Positions 26,330-36,219 of a DNA stretch of 64,000 bases are shown here, one piece after another. This DNA comes from Nemertoderma westbladi (lineage: Eukaryota; Xenacoelomorpha; Nemertodermatida; Nemertodermatidae): the NCBI GenBank assembly GCA_032718475.1, contig JAUCBJ010002263.1:28565-92564 (forward strand). The letters run 5' to 3'. The position numbers were made by a program, and so were the translations under genes. The stretch's first letter is position 1. Every line of letters begins with the position of its first letter. Below the pieces are notes generated by a model. That model was not told the origin of the DNA. It did no database searches and worked only from the letters and a program-made list of their open reading frames with translations.

Positions 26330-28870
26330 ATGAGTGACAAACAAGACTATACGAAGAATACACCTACCGACTATGACTCATGTGACGTGGATAAGTCAGC
26401 AGCGGAAGAACTACAGGGGAAGACTCGCGAGCCTACCGAACCTACACCGTGTGCGTCACCAGTACATCCAACGGGAGTACCGGATGCCGTAGTACGAGGC
26501 GACGGCAGGACCGAGGACTTTCTAACTGTTCCGCAACCTAGATACAGGGAAACGGACATGGTAAGTTCAGTAGGAAGCCAGGAGAGTGTGGTTAGAAGCG
26601 TCGGAGGCTACATGGCGCATATTACCAGGAGTATTGGAGAAGGCCAACGCATATTAGACGAGTTGACCGCTCCGATGTCTCGGTTTGAGTTCTACACCCT
26701 CCAGGTTAGAGTACAAAGTAGAGTACATAAGTCCGTAGATAACCTTATCAGTCTACAAGATCTAGCTAGACAGAGACAGGATATGGATACTCAACTTAGA
26801 ATCCTCGAGAAGTTAACGATCGCTAGAGAGAAACTGATTCAGTTTAAGTCGACGATTAGGCAGATACAACAGGAACAAGCGGACCAGTTGTTAGGTGAGT
26901 CAGTTTCGGACGAGTTATTGCAACCCGAGGAAGAACAGGAACTGTATAGGCTGGATGGACAATTGAAACACCTGACGGATCACTTACGCATGTGCGGCGA
27001 GGATGTCGGAGATTGGGAAACCGTGCCGGAGGCTACGAGGGAAACTTCACTCGCACAAATCGAACTAGTACCAGGAATACTAAGTCAATCGTTGGTAAGT
27101 ATTCGTAGCGAAATTGGCGAGGGAAGTATGGTCACGTCAGAAGTTGCTCGACAACAGCAACAGTTCTACAGACAGCAACACGAAATGGAAGAACAAACTC
27201 AACTGCTAATAATACAAGCAGCGGTAGAGGAAGAGAAACTACGCGTTGCAAACGTTGCGAGAATCTCTCATCTGCAAGAACAAGCCGAGTTGGAAGCAGC
27301 TGAGATGGAAAAGTTGGAGCTAGAAATAGCACAGCGAACAGTGGCAGCTGAGTTAGCGCAACAAGCGGCAGCAGCTGAGTTGGAACGACAAGCAGCAGCA
27401 GCGGAGTCGGAGCGACAAGCAGCAGCAGCCGATTTAGAGCGACGAGCAGCAGCAGCCGATTTAGAGCGACGAGCAGCAGCAGCTGAGTTAGAGCGACAAG
27501 CGGCAGCGGCAGCGGCAGCGGCAGCGTCCGAGTTAGAGCGACAAAGGTTAGTTTCAGAAGCCAGAGTCGAGATGAAAAAACGGCAAATAAAGGCTCAATC
27601 AGCTATACGACAAGCGGAGTTCGAGGCGCAACAACAACAAACGGAACAACGAGAGAAGGAAGTTAAACTTCGTTTCGAACTCGAGAAGAAGGCGAGAGAA
27701 TTAGCCAACGCGAAGGAAGATCTGGATCTACAAGCCCGCGACCAATCGATGAGATCTCGAGACGGACATGATTTAGACCAGATGGAGGTAAGGCACCGCC
27801 AAATCCAGGAACGAATGAAGGAAGGTTCGATAGGAGCACCTGGACGGGAAAGACAATTGGTCAAAGACTTATGTCAAAGATTCCCTCAAGTAACTCCTAT
27901 GTTTGCACCAGTTACGACTAAGGAACCTGTTTCGATTGCGGGTAGTAGTAACATTTCTCCTATCCATGGTGCGACGGAACACAGGTTTGTTATTCCGGAC
28001 AAGTTTACACCGCCAAGAGCAACGTCATCGCCTATTCCGAAAGTCAAGGTAAGTAACCCACCGATTACAGATCGTAGTAGTTTGTTGACCGCACCTGCGC
28101 TACTGACGACAAAACAGGTGAGTCCACCTTTGACGCCAAAACCTGTCACGCACTACACGTACCCAATGACGTTTAGGCCTACAAGGCCTTTAGATTCAAA
28201 TGCTGTCATTCGACCACCGGTTCAGTTTACATCGCAATCTACGACTTCGAGGAAGACTTGTGAGCCTACCGAACAACGGAGACCAGTGGATACGCGACCG
28301 TTCAACCAGTTTACATCGCAATCTACGACTTTGAGGAAGACTTGTGAGCCTACCGAACAACGGAGAATAGTGGATACGCGACCGTTCAACCAGTTTACAT
28401 CGCAATCTACGACTTCGAGGAAGACTTGTGAGCCTACCGAACAACGGAGAATAGTGGATACGCGACCGTTCAACCAGTTTACATCGCAATCTACGACTTC
28501 GAGGAAGACTTACAAGCCTACCGAACAACGGAGACCAGTAGACGATGTTCCGAAACGGAATGTTAGGATTCGAACGACACAACGGACGCGAGCACGTCGA
28601 CCACCGTATCCAGGTGACAGTAGTACTTCAAGCGAGTCGGATTACCCGGAACGCGAGGTATTTAGAACAGGAGCGGCCGACGAATGTAAACGTGAGCGTT
28701 CAGACAATTCCTTTATCAATAATCCTCCACAAAATACACCAACACAGAAAGCGTTACAACCAACGGACGCAATTAGTACGCAACAACTCGCAGAAATAAT
28801 GCGCCCAGTTGTAGACAAGTTGGCCCAAATAGAGGAACGTTTAGAAGAAACTCAAACTGATAGTTCGTGA
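26330..28870 (+). CDS. BEL2 ORF1: coiled-coil protein with tandem repeats
   Basis: 846 residues, homologous to BEL1 ORF1. The N-terminal 85 residues are acidic and disordered. A coiled coil spans about 265-490; its centre (27330-27535) is an Ala-rich tandem repeat of the type AAAELERQ. The C-terminal part has four copies of a 28-residue repeat (QFTSQSTTSRKTCEPTEQRR type). It ends at TGA 28868-28870; the frame then stays open into ORF2. A structural, gag-like role is inferred, with no enzyme motif visible. ATG at 26330 has A at -3 and is conserved with BEL1. Confidence 0.8.
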   Translation: MSDKQDYTKNTPTDYDSCDVDKSAAEELQGKTREPTEPTPCASPVHPTGVPDAVVRGDGRTEDFLTVPQPRYRETDMVSSVGSQESVVRSVGGYMAHITRSIGEGQRILDELTAPMSRFEFYTLQVRVQSRVHKSVDNLISLQDLARQRQDMDTQLRILEKLTIAREKLIQFKSTIRQIQQEQADQLLGESVSDELLQPEEEQELYRLDGQLKHLTDHLRMCGEDVGDWETVPEATRETSLAQIELVPGILSQSLVSIRSEIGEGSMVTSEVARQQQQFYRQQHEMEEQTQLLIIQAAVEEEKLRVANVARISHLQEQAELEAAEMEKLELEIAQRTVAAELAQQAAAAELERQAAAAESERQAAAADLERRAAAADLERRAAAAELERQAAAAAAAAASELERQRLVSEARVEMKKRQIKAQSAIRQAEFEAQQQQTEQREKEVKLRFELEKKARELANAKEDLDLQARDQSMRSRDGHDLDQMEVRHRQIQERMKEGSIGAPGRERQLVKDLCQRFPQVTPMFAPVTTKEPVSIAGSSNISPIHGATEHRFVIPDKFTPPRATSSPIPKVKVSNPPITDRSSLLTAPALLTTKQVSPPLTPKPVTHYTYPMTFRPTRPLDSNAVIRPPVQFTSQSTTSRKTCEPTEQRRPVDTRPFNQFTSQSTTLRKTCEPTEQRRIVDTRPFNQFTSQSTTSRKTCEPTEQRRIVDTRPFNQFTSQSTTSRKTYKPTEQRRPVDDVPKRNVRIRTTQRTRARRPPYPGDSSTSSESDYPEREVFRTGAADECKRERSDNSFINNPPQNTPTQKALQPTDAISTQQLAEIMRPVVDKLAQIEERLEETQTDSS
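26418..26437 (+). repeat. 20 bp palindromic motif near ORF1 start
   Basis: Reads GGAAGACTCGCGAGCCTACC and is translated as KTREPTE. Confidence 0.75.
28225..28530 (+). repeat. 84 bp tandem repeat, four copies, each with the 20 bp motif
   Basis: Four units of 84 bp (28 codons) with very few differences. Each contains the palindromic motif, at 28251-28270, 28335-28354, 28419-28438 and 28503-28522, read as RKTCEPT (RKTYKPT in the last). BEL1 has two diverged units here, so amplification is recent. Confidence 0.95.
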
Positions 28871-28999
28871 GGTAACGAGTTCGAACACTTTAGACACCCG
28901 AAGCAGCAAAGAAAACAACCCTCGAGAAACACTTCGTATCAAGGAAAAGCGCCAAGACGAGAGAACATCAACTCGATTGCCAACCAAGGACGCGAAACT

Positions 29000-31900
29000 T
29001 TGAACGTGGCCGAGGAGATAGCGAAATTCGCAGCGAGACAAGGTTTACCGGTACAACAACCACCGAAGTTTTCAGGTAACTCGAAACATTGGCACACCTT
29101 TGTGGACTACATCGAAACACAAATAGCAGCGTGCGCCTTTACATTGAGGGAGAAATTCAACTACCTGCTACAAACGCTGACGGGAGAACCGAAACGTCTA
29201 GCAGAAACCTTTGTCGGTGTACCAGATGCCTTCGAACTAGCGTATGATCGCTTAACTTCGATTTACGGAGGCACGGTGAGTATGGCTAAGTCAGTGATAG
29301 AAGAACTCTGTAAGGGGGGGGCTATAACAAAACCCGTTGACTTACTAAAACTAGCTGACGAGATTAAAAACGCCATTACTACACTACGCTCGATTGGACA
29401 ACTTGACTACGCGAACACTCCGACAGTTCTATTAAAAATAATAGGAAGATTACACCATCGACTTCGTCGGGAGTGGCGAAAGATAGAATATCAGCGAGAA
29501 GAGAGAGGCGGATTCTTGAAGTTGGAAGACGTCTACCTACTGATATCCAGAGAGGCAGTAGTCGAGACGCGTTCGAACTACACGGACCAACATATTGTGG
29601 CGGAAGGAATCACACTACCTTCATCGAACCGACAGAAACCCCAGACAACATCCACTAAGACGGCCACTTACGTTACGCCGACGGAAACCCGACGATCTTC
29701 AGACGGTAGTAAGGTGTCCGCGCCCATTGGCACCAAACAGATCCGACAACAACTAAGTACAGACTTTAGTGGTTGCCAATACTGCGAGCAGCTAGGCAAG
29801 CGGCACACTGGTCACAAACTAAGAGGTTGCCGGTTATTTCGCGAGTTAAACTCGGAAGAACGACGCCTGCAGATACGGCCATTAGATTCTTGTTGGCGGT
29901 GTACGCTACATGGACATGTCCGTAAGGACTGCCCAAATACGGACACCTGTCCTTCTTGTGGACGCAACCACGACGGCTTGCTACACACCGACAGTCATAC
30001 GCCGACAAAACGCTTCACAAGGGAACACCCGGAAGCTGCAGCAAGATGCAACACAGCATACAAGGGTCGAGAGTCGAAAACAACACCGACATTCGTGACA
30101 CACATTAGAGATTGTTTCTCGGAACAATCAGGATCGTCAGATGAAGAGTCGGAAGAAGACGACGTTTACTTTGATACTGGAGACGAACAACCATCGATTG
30201 CGCTCCTGACGCCTGATCAACTAAAGGGGTTTAGCATAATTCCCGTCAAGATTACTGGCACCAAAGGGAGCAAGAGGATCTACGCTATCCTGGATTCAGC
30301 CTCATCTCATAGCTCTGTGGATGAGAAAGTAGCTGATGTTGTCACGGATCTTAGACAAGGTAAGAACGTCAGTTACACCATAAGTAGTATGCATGGACAA
30401 CGTGCAATACCAGTAACACGAGTTAAGTTGAACTTAGACACTCTTCTTCCGAAATCGCAACATAGCGAAAAGGAGAGGTCTTTGTTACCCTTTAAGGATT
30501 TAACCTTTGCGGCCACAAAGGACTTTAGTAACCTACTAGGTCCTGTCCCAGAACAATCCTTGGAGGACCGTAAGTACATCAGACACCTTGGTGTACCTGA
30601 ATGTCCTGTCAATTATAGATCGGTAGCAATGCTGATCGGGACAGATCAATTCAACCTACATCAAGTGTGGGAAACCAGGCCATCGGCAGTCGTAGCGGGA
30701 AACGCATACGCCTGTAGAACGCCGATAGGGTGGTATACTCGAGCGCCTGTGCGCACACTGGATATAAGTGACGAGGAAGACGATATACAAAGTACATGTA
30801 GTTTATTAACTACAACTTCGACTCATTCCTTTTCACACGACGTAGACTATACTACACTACAGTCAAGTTCGACAAAACATGACACGACGTGTGTAGCTAG
30901 CATGATAAGTCACAAGGAGCAGCTAATCCACCAGGTGAGTTTAGAACTTGGGGAGAAGACGAGTCAGCCAGAGATTCCATCGACGACAGACGATAACGCC
31001 GGAAGGCTTGCGAGTCTACCTACACCAACAACCTCAACAATGCCCGTCGATATCGATGATGACGCGTTAAGAAATCATCAAGTGGAACAAGCTGCATTGG
31101 ACAAAGAATTAACGGAGAAGACTATCAGGTGGTTAGAACAAGATACAGCTGAACCTGGTAGCTACGAACCATGTATGTCGGAACAAGAGAAACAATCTTT
31201 GAAGATCATGGAAGATACTATCCGCCAGACGAAAGACGGACATTATGAGGTAGGGATGCTATGGCGTAACCAACATCCTAAACTCATAAATAACTATCCG
31301 CTAGCCTTAAGACGTCTACACTCAATACGACAACGTCTATTAAAGGACGAGAAAGCCCATCTGCAGTATAATACTCAGATGGAGACGTATTTGACCAAAG
31401 GATACGCTATCCGAATGACTAACCCAGAGATAGTGACTGACCAGACATACTACTTGCCACATCACTACGTGAGACACCCCGACAAACCAGACAAAGTATG
31501 TGTAGTCAATGACTGTGCGGCTCTGTTTGAGGGGATGTCCCTCAATAGCGAGTTGATGGATGGACCAAACATGAACAATTATCTTATGGGGGTGATTATG
31601 CGCTTCCGTCAGCGTCAAGTAGCCTTTACTTGTGACGTCGAAGCTATGTTTCACCAAGTGAGAGCGTTAGAGCAAGACAGAGACAATTTGAGGTTCCTCT
31701 GGTATCCGGAAGGAGACTTAAGTCTACCACCGGCGACTTACCAAATGCAAGTTCGCGTTTTCGGTGCCAGGGACAGCCCAAACTGTACGATGTATGCCCT
31801 AAAGCAAGCCGCTAGGGATCAGAAACATTTATATGACCCAGAGATAATTAAGATCGTAGAACGTGACTTTTACGTAGATGATGGTTTACAGAGTTGTGAC

Positions 31901-33583
31901 ACAGTAGAACGTGCTATAACAGTAGCACATCAATTACGGGACTGCTTAGCGGGCGGAGGTTTTAACCTCACCAAATTCGCCTCAAACAGTGCCGAATTGG
32001 TAAACTCATTCGGAACGACTGAGCGTGGAGGTGGTGACATTGACCTAGAGTTCGAACCACTACCGACGACCAAGGTGTTGGGGCTCTTTTGGGATCCAAA
32101 CACGGACAACTTTCGAGTGAAGGTGAGACTGGACAGTCAAGAAAACACACTGACAAAGAGATCCTGCTTGTCAAAATTGAGCCGATTGTTCGATCCATTA
32201 GGATTCATCAGTCCAATAATACTGCAAGCCAGAATTTATATGCGCAGTATTTGGAAGGATGGACTAACATGGGACGAGCCGATCTCATCAGACCAAGTGG
32301 ACTTATGGAAAACCTGGGAGGCAGAATTATCTTCGCTAGAGGATTATTCCATACCCAGAGTCTACTTTCCATTACAAACAACGTTTCCTGACAACTTGGA
32401 ATTACATTGTTTTTCCGACGCCAGTGACAACGGCTTTGGTGTGGCAGCGTACTTGCGCAGACAAGTAGACTCAGAAGAGTTCGATGTTTCGCTCATTACT
32501 TCTAAGGCAAAAACAATGCCTACTAAGTATATGACGACACCACGAGCTGAGCTACAAGCCGCAACCCTGTCAACCACAATCGTGAACCTTATACAGACTG
32601 AACTACAGTCAAGTTTACAGATATTTTATTGGACTGACGCGACGTTGGTTTTATTTTACATAAACAACGACACACTTGAATTCAAGACATTCGTAGCTAA
32701 CCGTCGCGCAGAAATTCTAGACCGTTCAATAAAAGAAGATTGGCGACATTGTCCCGGACCACAAAACCCAGCCGATATTGCGTCAAGAGGAATGATGCCT
32801 GAGGAATTCTGTAAACCAGAGAACAAAGAATTTTGGCAGCACGGACCACAGTTCTTGCAGGGATCAATACAACATTGGCCGCCACTATACGACAACAAGT
32901 CTAACACTATCCCTAAAGACGCGGAAATTAAAAAACCAAAGAAAGGGAAAGCAAAGAAAAGGACGGCGGCGAAACTTAAGAAAAAACCGAAGGCGAAATG
33001 GAAAGCGATAACTTCAAAGGTCAAGAACGGAAGACTTGCGAGCCTTTCTACACCAGACATATCGCCAGACGGTCAACCAGACACGTTACTAGACGGTCAA
33101 CCAGACACGTTACTAGACGGTCAACCAGACGTTTTGCCAGACATGTCACAAAATGTTCTACCAGACACTAGTGACATATTGACAAATAGTAAAGCCGCAG
33201 TTTCTCTATTGGAGCGGCCTTCTATTGACAAACAACCAGACGCGTTACTAGACGGTCAACCAGACGTTTTGCCAGACACGTCACTAGATATTTCGCCGGA
33301 TGTTCCGCGAAACATTTTACCAGACATGTCACAAAATGTTCTACCAGACACTAGTAACATATTGACAAATAGTAAAGCCGCAATTTCCCTATTGGAGCGG
33401 CCTTGTATTGACAAACTACCAAATTTGACACACTTGAGCAACAATAAGCACAGCGAAACCTCATGTATTACAGATGTGGGTAGTACCTACGCTAATGTAA
33501 ATACAGGTGTTACTTTGCGCTCAAGAGACATACCAAACTTGCAACCTATGGTGAGACCCGGGATTAATATCGGCAGAAAATAA
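29000..33583 (+). CDS. pol: BEL2 ORF2: gag core, protease, RT, RNase H
   Basis: 1527 residues. DUF1759 gag core at about 15-170, a cysteine-rich stretch and zinc knuckles at about 255-330, protease A-I-L-D-S-A-S near 430, RT with F-T-C-D-V-E-A-M-F and F-Y-V-D-D near 960, and RNase H with FSDASDNG and W-T-D-A at about 1130-1260. A Pro-Asp repeat linker follows at 1350-1450. The first codon is TTG, and the region from ORF1's TGA to here is open, so an N-terminal AUG is lacking. A TAA at 33581-33583 ends the frame before the integrase, which follows in the same frame. Confidence 0.9.
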   Translation: MNVAEEIAKFAARQGLPVQQPPKFSGNSKHWHTFVDYIETQIAACAFTLREKFNYLLQTLTGEPKRLAETFVGVPDAFELAYDRLTSIYGGTVSMAKSVIEELCKGGAITKPVDLLKLADEIKNAITTLRSIGQLDYANTPTVLLKIIGRLHHRLRREWRKIEYQREERGGFLKLEDVYLLISREAVVETRSNYTDQHIVAEGITLPSSNRQKPQTTSTKTATYVTPTETRRSSDGSKVSAPIGTKQIRQQLSTDFSGCQYCEQLGKRHTGHKLRGCRLFRELNSEERRLQIRPLDSCWRCTLHGHVRKDCPNTDTCPSCGRNHDGLLHTDSHTPTKRFTREHPEAAARCNTAYKGRESKTTPTFVTHIRDCFSEQSGSSDEESEEDDVYFDTGDEQPSIALLTPDQLKGFSIIPVKITGTKGSKRIYAILDSASSHSSVDEKVADVVTDLRQGKNVSYTISSMHGQRAIPVTRVKLNLDTLLPKSQHSEKERSLLPFKDLTFAATKDFSNLLGPVPEQSLEDRKYIRHLGVPECPVNYRSVAMLIGTDQFNLHQVWETRPSAVVAGNAYACRTPIGWYTRAPVRTLDISDEEDDIQSTCSLLTTTSTHSFSHDVDYTTLQSSSTKHDTTCVASMISHKEQLIHQVSLELGEKTSQPEIPSTTDDNAGRLASLPTPTTSTMPVDIDDDALRNHQVEQAALDKELTEKTIRWLEQDTAEPGSYEPCMSEQEKQSLKIMEDTIRQTKDGHYEVGMLWRNQHPKLINNYPLALRRLHSIRQRLLKDEKAHLQYNTQMETYLTKGYAIRMTNPEIVTDQTYYLPHHYVRHPDKPDKVCVVNDCAALFEGMSLNSELMDGPNMNNYLMGVIMRFRQRQVAFTCDVEAMFHQVRALEQDRDNLRFLWYPEGDLSLPPATYQMQVRVFGARDSPNCTMYALKQAARDQKHLYDPEIIKIVERDFYVDDGLQSCDTVERAITVAHQLRDCLAGGGFNLTKFASNSAELVNSFGTTERGGGDIDLEFEPLPTTKVLGLFWDPNTDNFRVKVRLDSQENTLTKRSCLSKLSRLFDPLGFISPIILQARIYMRSIWKDGLTWDEPISSDQVDLWKTWEAELSSLEDYSIPRVYFPLQTTFPDNLELHCFSDASDNGFGVAAYLRRQVDSEEFDVSLITSKAKTMPTKYMTTPRAELQAATLSTTIVNLIQTELQSSLQIFYWTDATLVLFYINNDTLEFKTFVANRRAEILDRSIKEDWRHCPGPQNPADIASRGMMPEEFCKPENKEFWQHGPQFLQGSIQHWPPLYDNKSNTIPKDAEIKKPKKGKAKKRTAAKLKKKPKAKWKAITSKVKNGRLASLSTPDISPDGQPDTLLDGQPDTLLDGQPDVLPDMSQNVLPDTSDILTNSKAAVSLLERPSIDKQPDALLDGQPDVLPDTSLDISPDVPRNILPDMSQNVLPDTSNILTNSKAAISLLERPCIDKLPNLTHLSNNKHSETSCITDVGSTYANVNTGVTLRSRDIPNLQPMVRPGINIGRK
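31001..31020 (+). repeat. 20 bp palindromic motif in pol
   Basis: Reads GGAAGGCTTGCGAGTCTACC and is translated as GRLASLP. It is the BEL2 copy closest to the BEL1 form and lies where BEL1 has three copies. Confidence 0.8.
33029..33048 (+). repeat. 20 bp palindromic motif in pol linker
   Basis: Reads GGAAGACTTGCGAGCCTTTC and is translated as GRLASLS. No copy is present at the matching place in BEL1. Confidence 0.75.
33050..33420 (+). repeat. Pro-Asp/Gln-rich tandem repeats in pol linker
   Basis: Units coding L-L-D-G-Q-P-D-T and a longer duplicated block (33125-33215 repeated at 33255-33405) with L-T-N-S-K-A-A. It corresponds in place to the BEL1 repeat at 13360-13790 but is differently built. 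Confidence 0.8.
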
Positions 33584-35320
33584 AGTTTACCGAAACCCAC
33601 TGACCCCATAGAGTTCAAACCACCATTAACGATCGACTTACAAAGTACTGCCAATCAAGGTAAGAAACCAAAGAAGGACAAATTACTTGTAGACCCGGAC
33701 GGATCAACAGTCAACAAGGGAATACCTACCGGCGGACCCGTGGGCCCTTCTAGTAAATCAAAACCTTCAAAATTCTCCATTGACTTACCTGATGACGTCA
33801 CAAATACTTACGTCGACCGTATTGTAAACTTAACAGATTCTTGGACAAACGCGTGCCGAAAATTAGCGTGGATTGTACGTTTTGTACAATACGTTAAAGG
33901 CAAACGCGACTTTACACGTCGACTTACATTGACTGAGATTGACAGGTGTGAAAGTAAATTAATTCGCCATTACCAACTGCGATATTTCAAGCGCGAATTC
34001 ACATCTATAAGCCAAGGTCAACCAATCAAGTCGTCACCAATATTGAGTTGGAGTCCGATAATTTATAATGGCTTAATTTGTCATAAATCTCGGCTTCAAA
34101 ACATTGACTTTAACACAAACTTTAGATACCCAATAATAATACCGCAGCATCACGAACTACAACGTGCAATGATACTGGACGCACATTTACATCTGAAACA
34201 CGCTGGAAGACACCACTGTCTTTCCTACTTACGTACAAGATTTGTATTAATTAGACCCAGTAAAGCATTAAGTTCAGTGACACGTACGTGTATTATTTGT
34301 AAAAAGGTACATTCTAGAATAGGCACTCAAGAAATGAGTGAACTTCCACAAGCACGATTTCAAGCATTCAGACCACCTTTTACATAGACTGGAATTGATT
34401 GCTTTGGTCCCATACATACGAAACGTGGACGTATACTAGTAAAACGCTGGGGACTGATTTTCACATGTATGTCCAGTAGGGCAGTTCATATTGAACGTGT
34501 GATGGATCTTTCTACCAACGCGTTTATACTAGCACTGCGGCGATTTATCGCCAGACGCGGACTAGTGAAATGCTTGTACTCAGACCAAGGGACAAACTTT
34601 GTTGGTGCTCGAAATGAGATTGCTAGAGCCTTTAAGAAATTAGATCATGACCAAATCTCAAACGAACTACGTCCTTACAAGATTGTTTGGAAGTTTAATC
34701 CTCCAGATAGTCCATGGAGAGGCGGAGTCTGGGAGAGATTGATTAGATCTATAAAAACAGCCATGGCAAAAGTAATTCCAGTAAACCACATTTTGACAGA
34801 CGACCAACTGACAACACTGTTTGTTGAAATCGAGGCAATACTAAATACTAGACCAATAGTATTAGTACCCGATGACAAACAATCCCAGTTTGCTTTAACA
34901 CCAGCACACCTGCTTATGCAGGCACCGACTACTTTGACGCCGATTTCTATTCCAATAGAAGGTGATAGCTATGGTAGAAAAGCGTGGAAAATCACGCAAC
35001 TACTAGCTAACAAATTCTGGGAAATATGGTAAAACCATTATTTGCCCTCTATTTCTGCCAGAACAAACTGGTACAATAACACCCGCGCATTAAAGCCGGG
35101 AGATCACGTGCTGTTAGCAGAAGTGAATCTAAAAAGACGCTTCTGGATAACAGGTGTAATTTTAGCCACACATCCATCTATGGATGGAGTGACAAGAACT
35201 GTGACGGTACGGACAATTGACGGTCGTACAGTTGACAGACCGACTCAACGTCTCGTACTTCTTGAAGAGACTCGAAACGAGTCTGGAGACTACAAATCTC
35301 CAACAAATGTTAGTAAATAA
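33584..35320 (+). pseudogene. BEL2 integrase, interrupted by in-frame stops
   Basis: Three open blocks in the same frame: 33740-34387 (linker and HHCC zinc finger), 34469-35032 (rve core, with D in S-D-Q-G-T-N-F-V-G and E in G-G-V-W-E-R-L) and 35042-35320 (basic C-terminal domain). They are separated by a TAG at 34385-34387 and a TAA at 35030-35032; the TAA at 33581 separates them from RT. The first catalytic Asp (T-G-I-D-C-F-G) lies just after the TAG. Substitutions alone explain the stops, since frame is kept throughout. The copy cannot make a full integrase without suppression. Confidence 0.85.
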
Positions 35321-35982
35321 TTAGGAGTTTACAAATAGATTTCCACGTACCTGTACACTGTAGTAAGGACAGCGGTAGAATTCCATTGTCTTTATATGTG
35401 AACATTGAGGGTAGTACCCTTATGTGTCACATAGGAGCGGGATTTGTAGGTATAAGAAATGGAATTCTACTTGGAACTCACAATATTGAGACATTTTCGA
35501 AATTTTAGACAATCCATTTGGATTTGAAAAATTTTTAAAATTTTCTCCAGTGAATAGATTTCAGGGTACAGTCGGGTGGAACTTAAAATTAGAGAAACAA
35601 GAGAGGAAGACTTGCGAGCCTTTCTTAAGATTTTAATTAAATTTTACACGGTCTTGTTTCAATAAGTTACGTCAATAAATAGACTTCCCTATATTTATTA
35701 CTAACTCTTGACTGCTTATTTTCTGATAATAGTTTGGGATCAAAAAGTGAGTATTTTAGACTCACAGCCAGTTTAGCCTAAATTGTTTTTATTTCGGCAA
35801 AAAATTTTAGATAAGAAGCAGCGTGTCATTAAAGAAACCCTAGATCTTAGGCTATGGGTAGGAGGTTAGAGCGTTGTCGAGCCAAAAGGGCAGACGAAAA
35901 CTCTCACGTCTCCTCACAACTAACTACAAACTCTGTTGTATTCCCTCTAGTAGCAATGATTATGTAACCATTACTTCCAATA
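35321..35982 (+). other. BEL2 spacer between pol and ORF3
   Basis: Non-coding, aligned with BEL1 10780-11499. It contains an inverted pair of GGAATTCTAC/GTAGAATTCC-like blocks around 35375-35475 and a copy of the 20 bp motif at 35605-35624 (GGAAGACTTGCGAGCCTTTC). It lacks the LINE found here in BEL1. Confidence 0.6.
35605..35624 (+). repeat. 20 bp palindromic motif in pol-ORF3 spacer
   Basis: Non-coding copy, positionally equivalent to BEL1 11127-11146. Confidence 0.75.
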
Positions 35983-36219
35983 ATGGAGAAGGGGATACAA
36001 GGAGAGCCGAGATGGGGATATGATATCCAAGAGGAAGCAGCAGCGCCATTCGAACGATTTGGAGCTAAAGATTACACTATATTTGGAATAAAGGAATTAT
36101 CAGAAAGTACAGCGAAACTCGCAAACACTAAATATGACACGACGGTATCGTGGAGGTTACGAACGAATCACGGCAGACGCGTGCGCCTATCGGTCACCTT
36201 GGTGATGATTTCGAAGTAA
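35983..36219 (+). pseudogene. BEL2 remnant of ORF3a N-terminus
   Basis: 78 codons. The first 55 match the start of BEL1 ORF3a (F-G-A-K, F-G, S-T-A-K-L-A). After that the sequence jumps to the region upstream of ORF3b, in another frame. Relative to BEL1 about 2.2 kb of native ORF3 sequence is missing. It is a deletion remnant and not a functional small gene. Confidence 0.65.
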
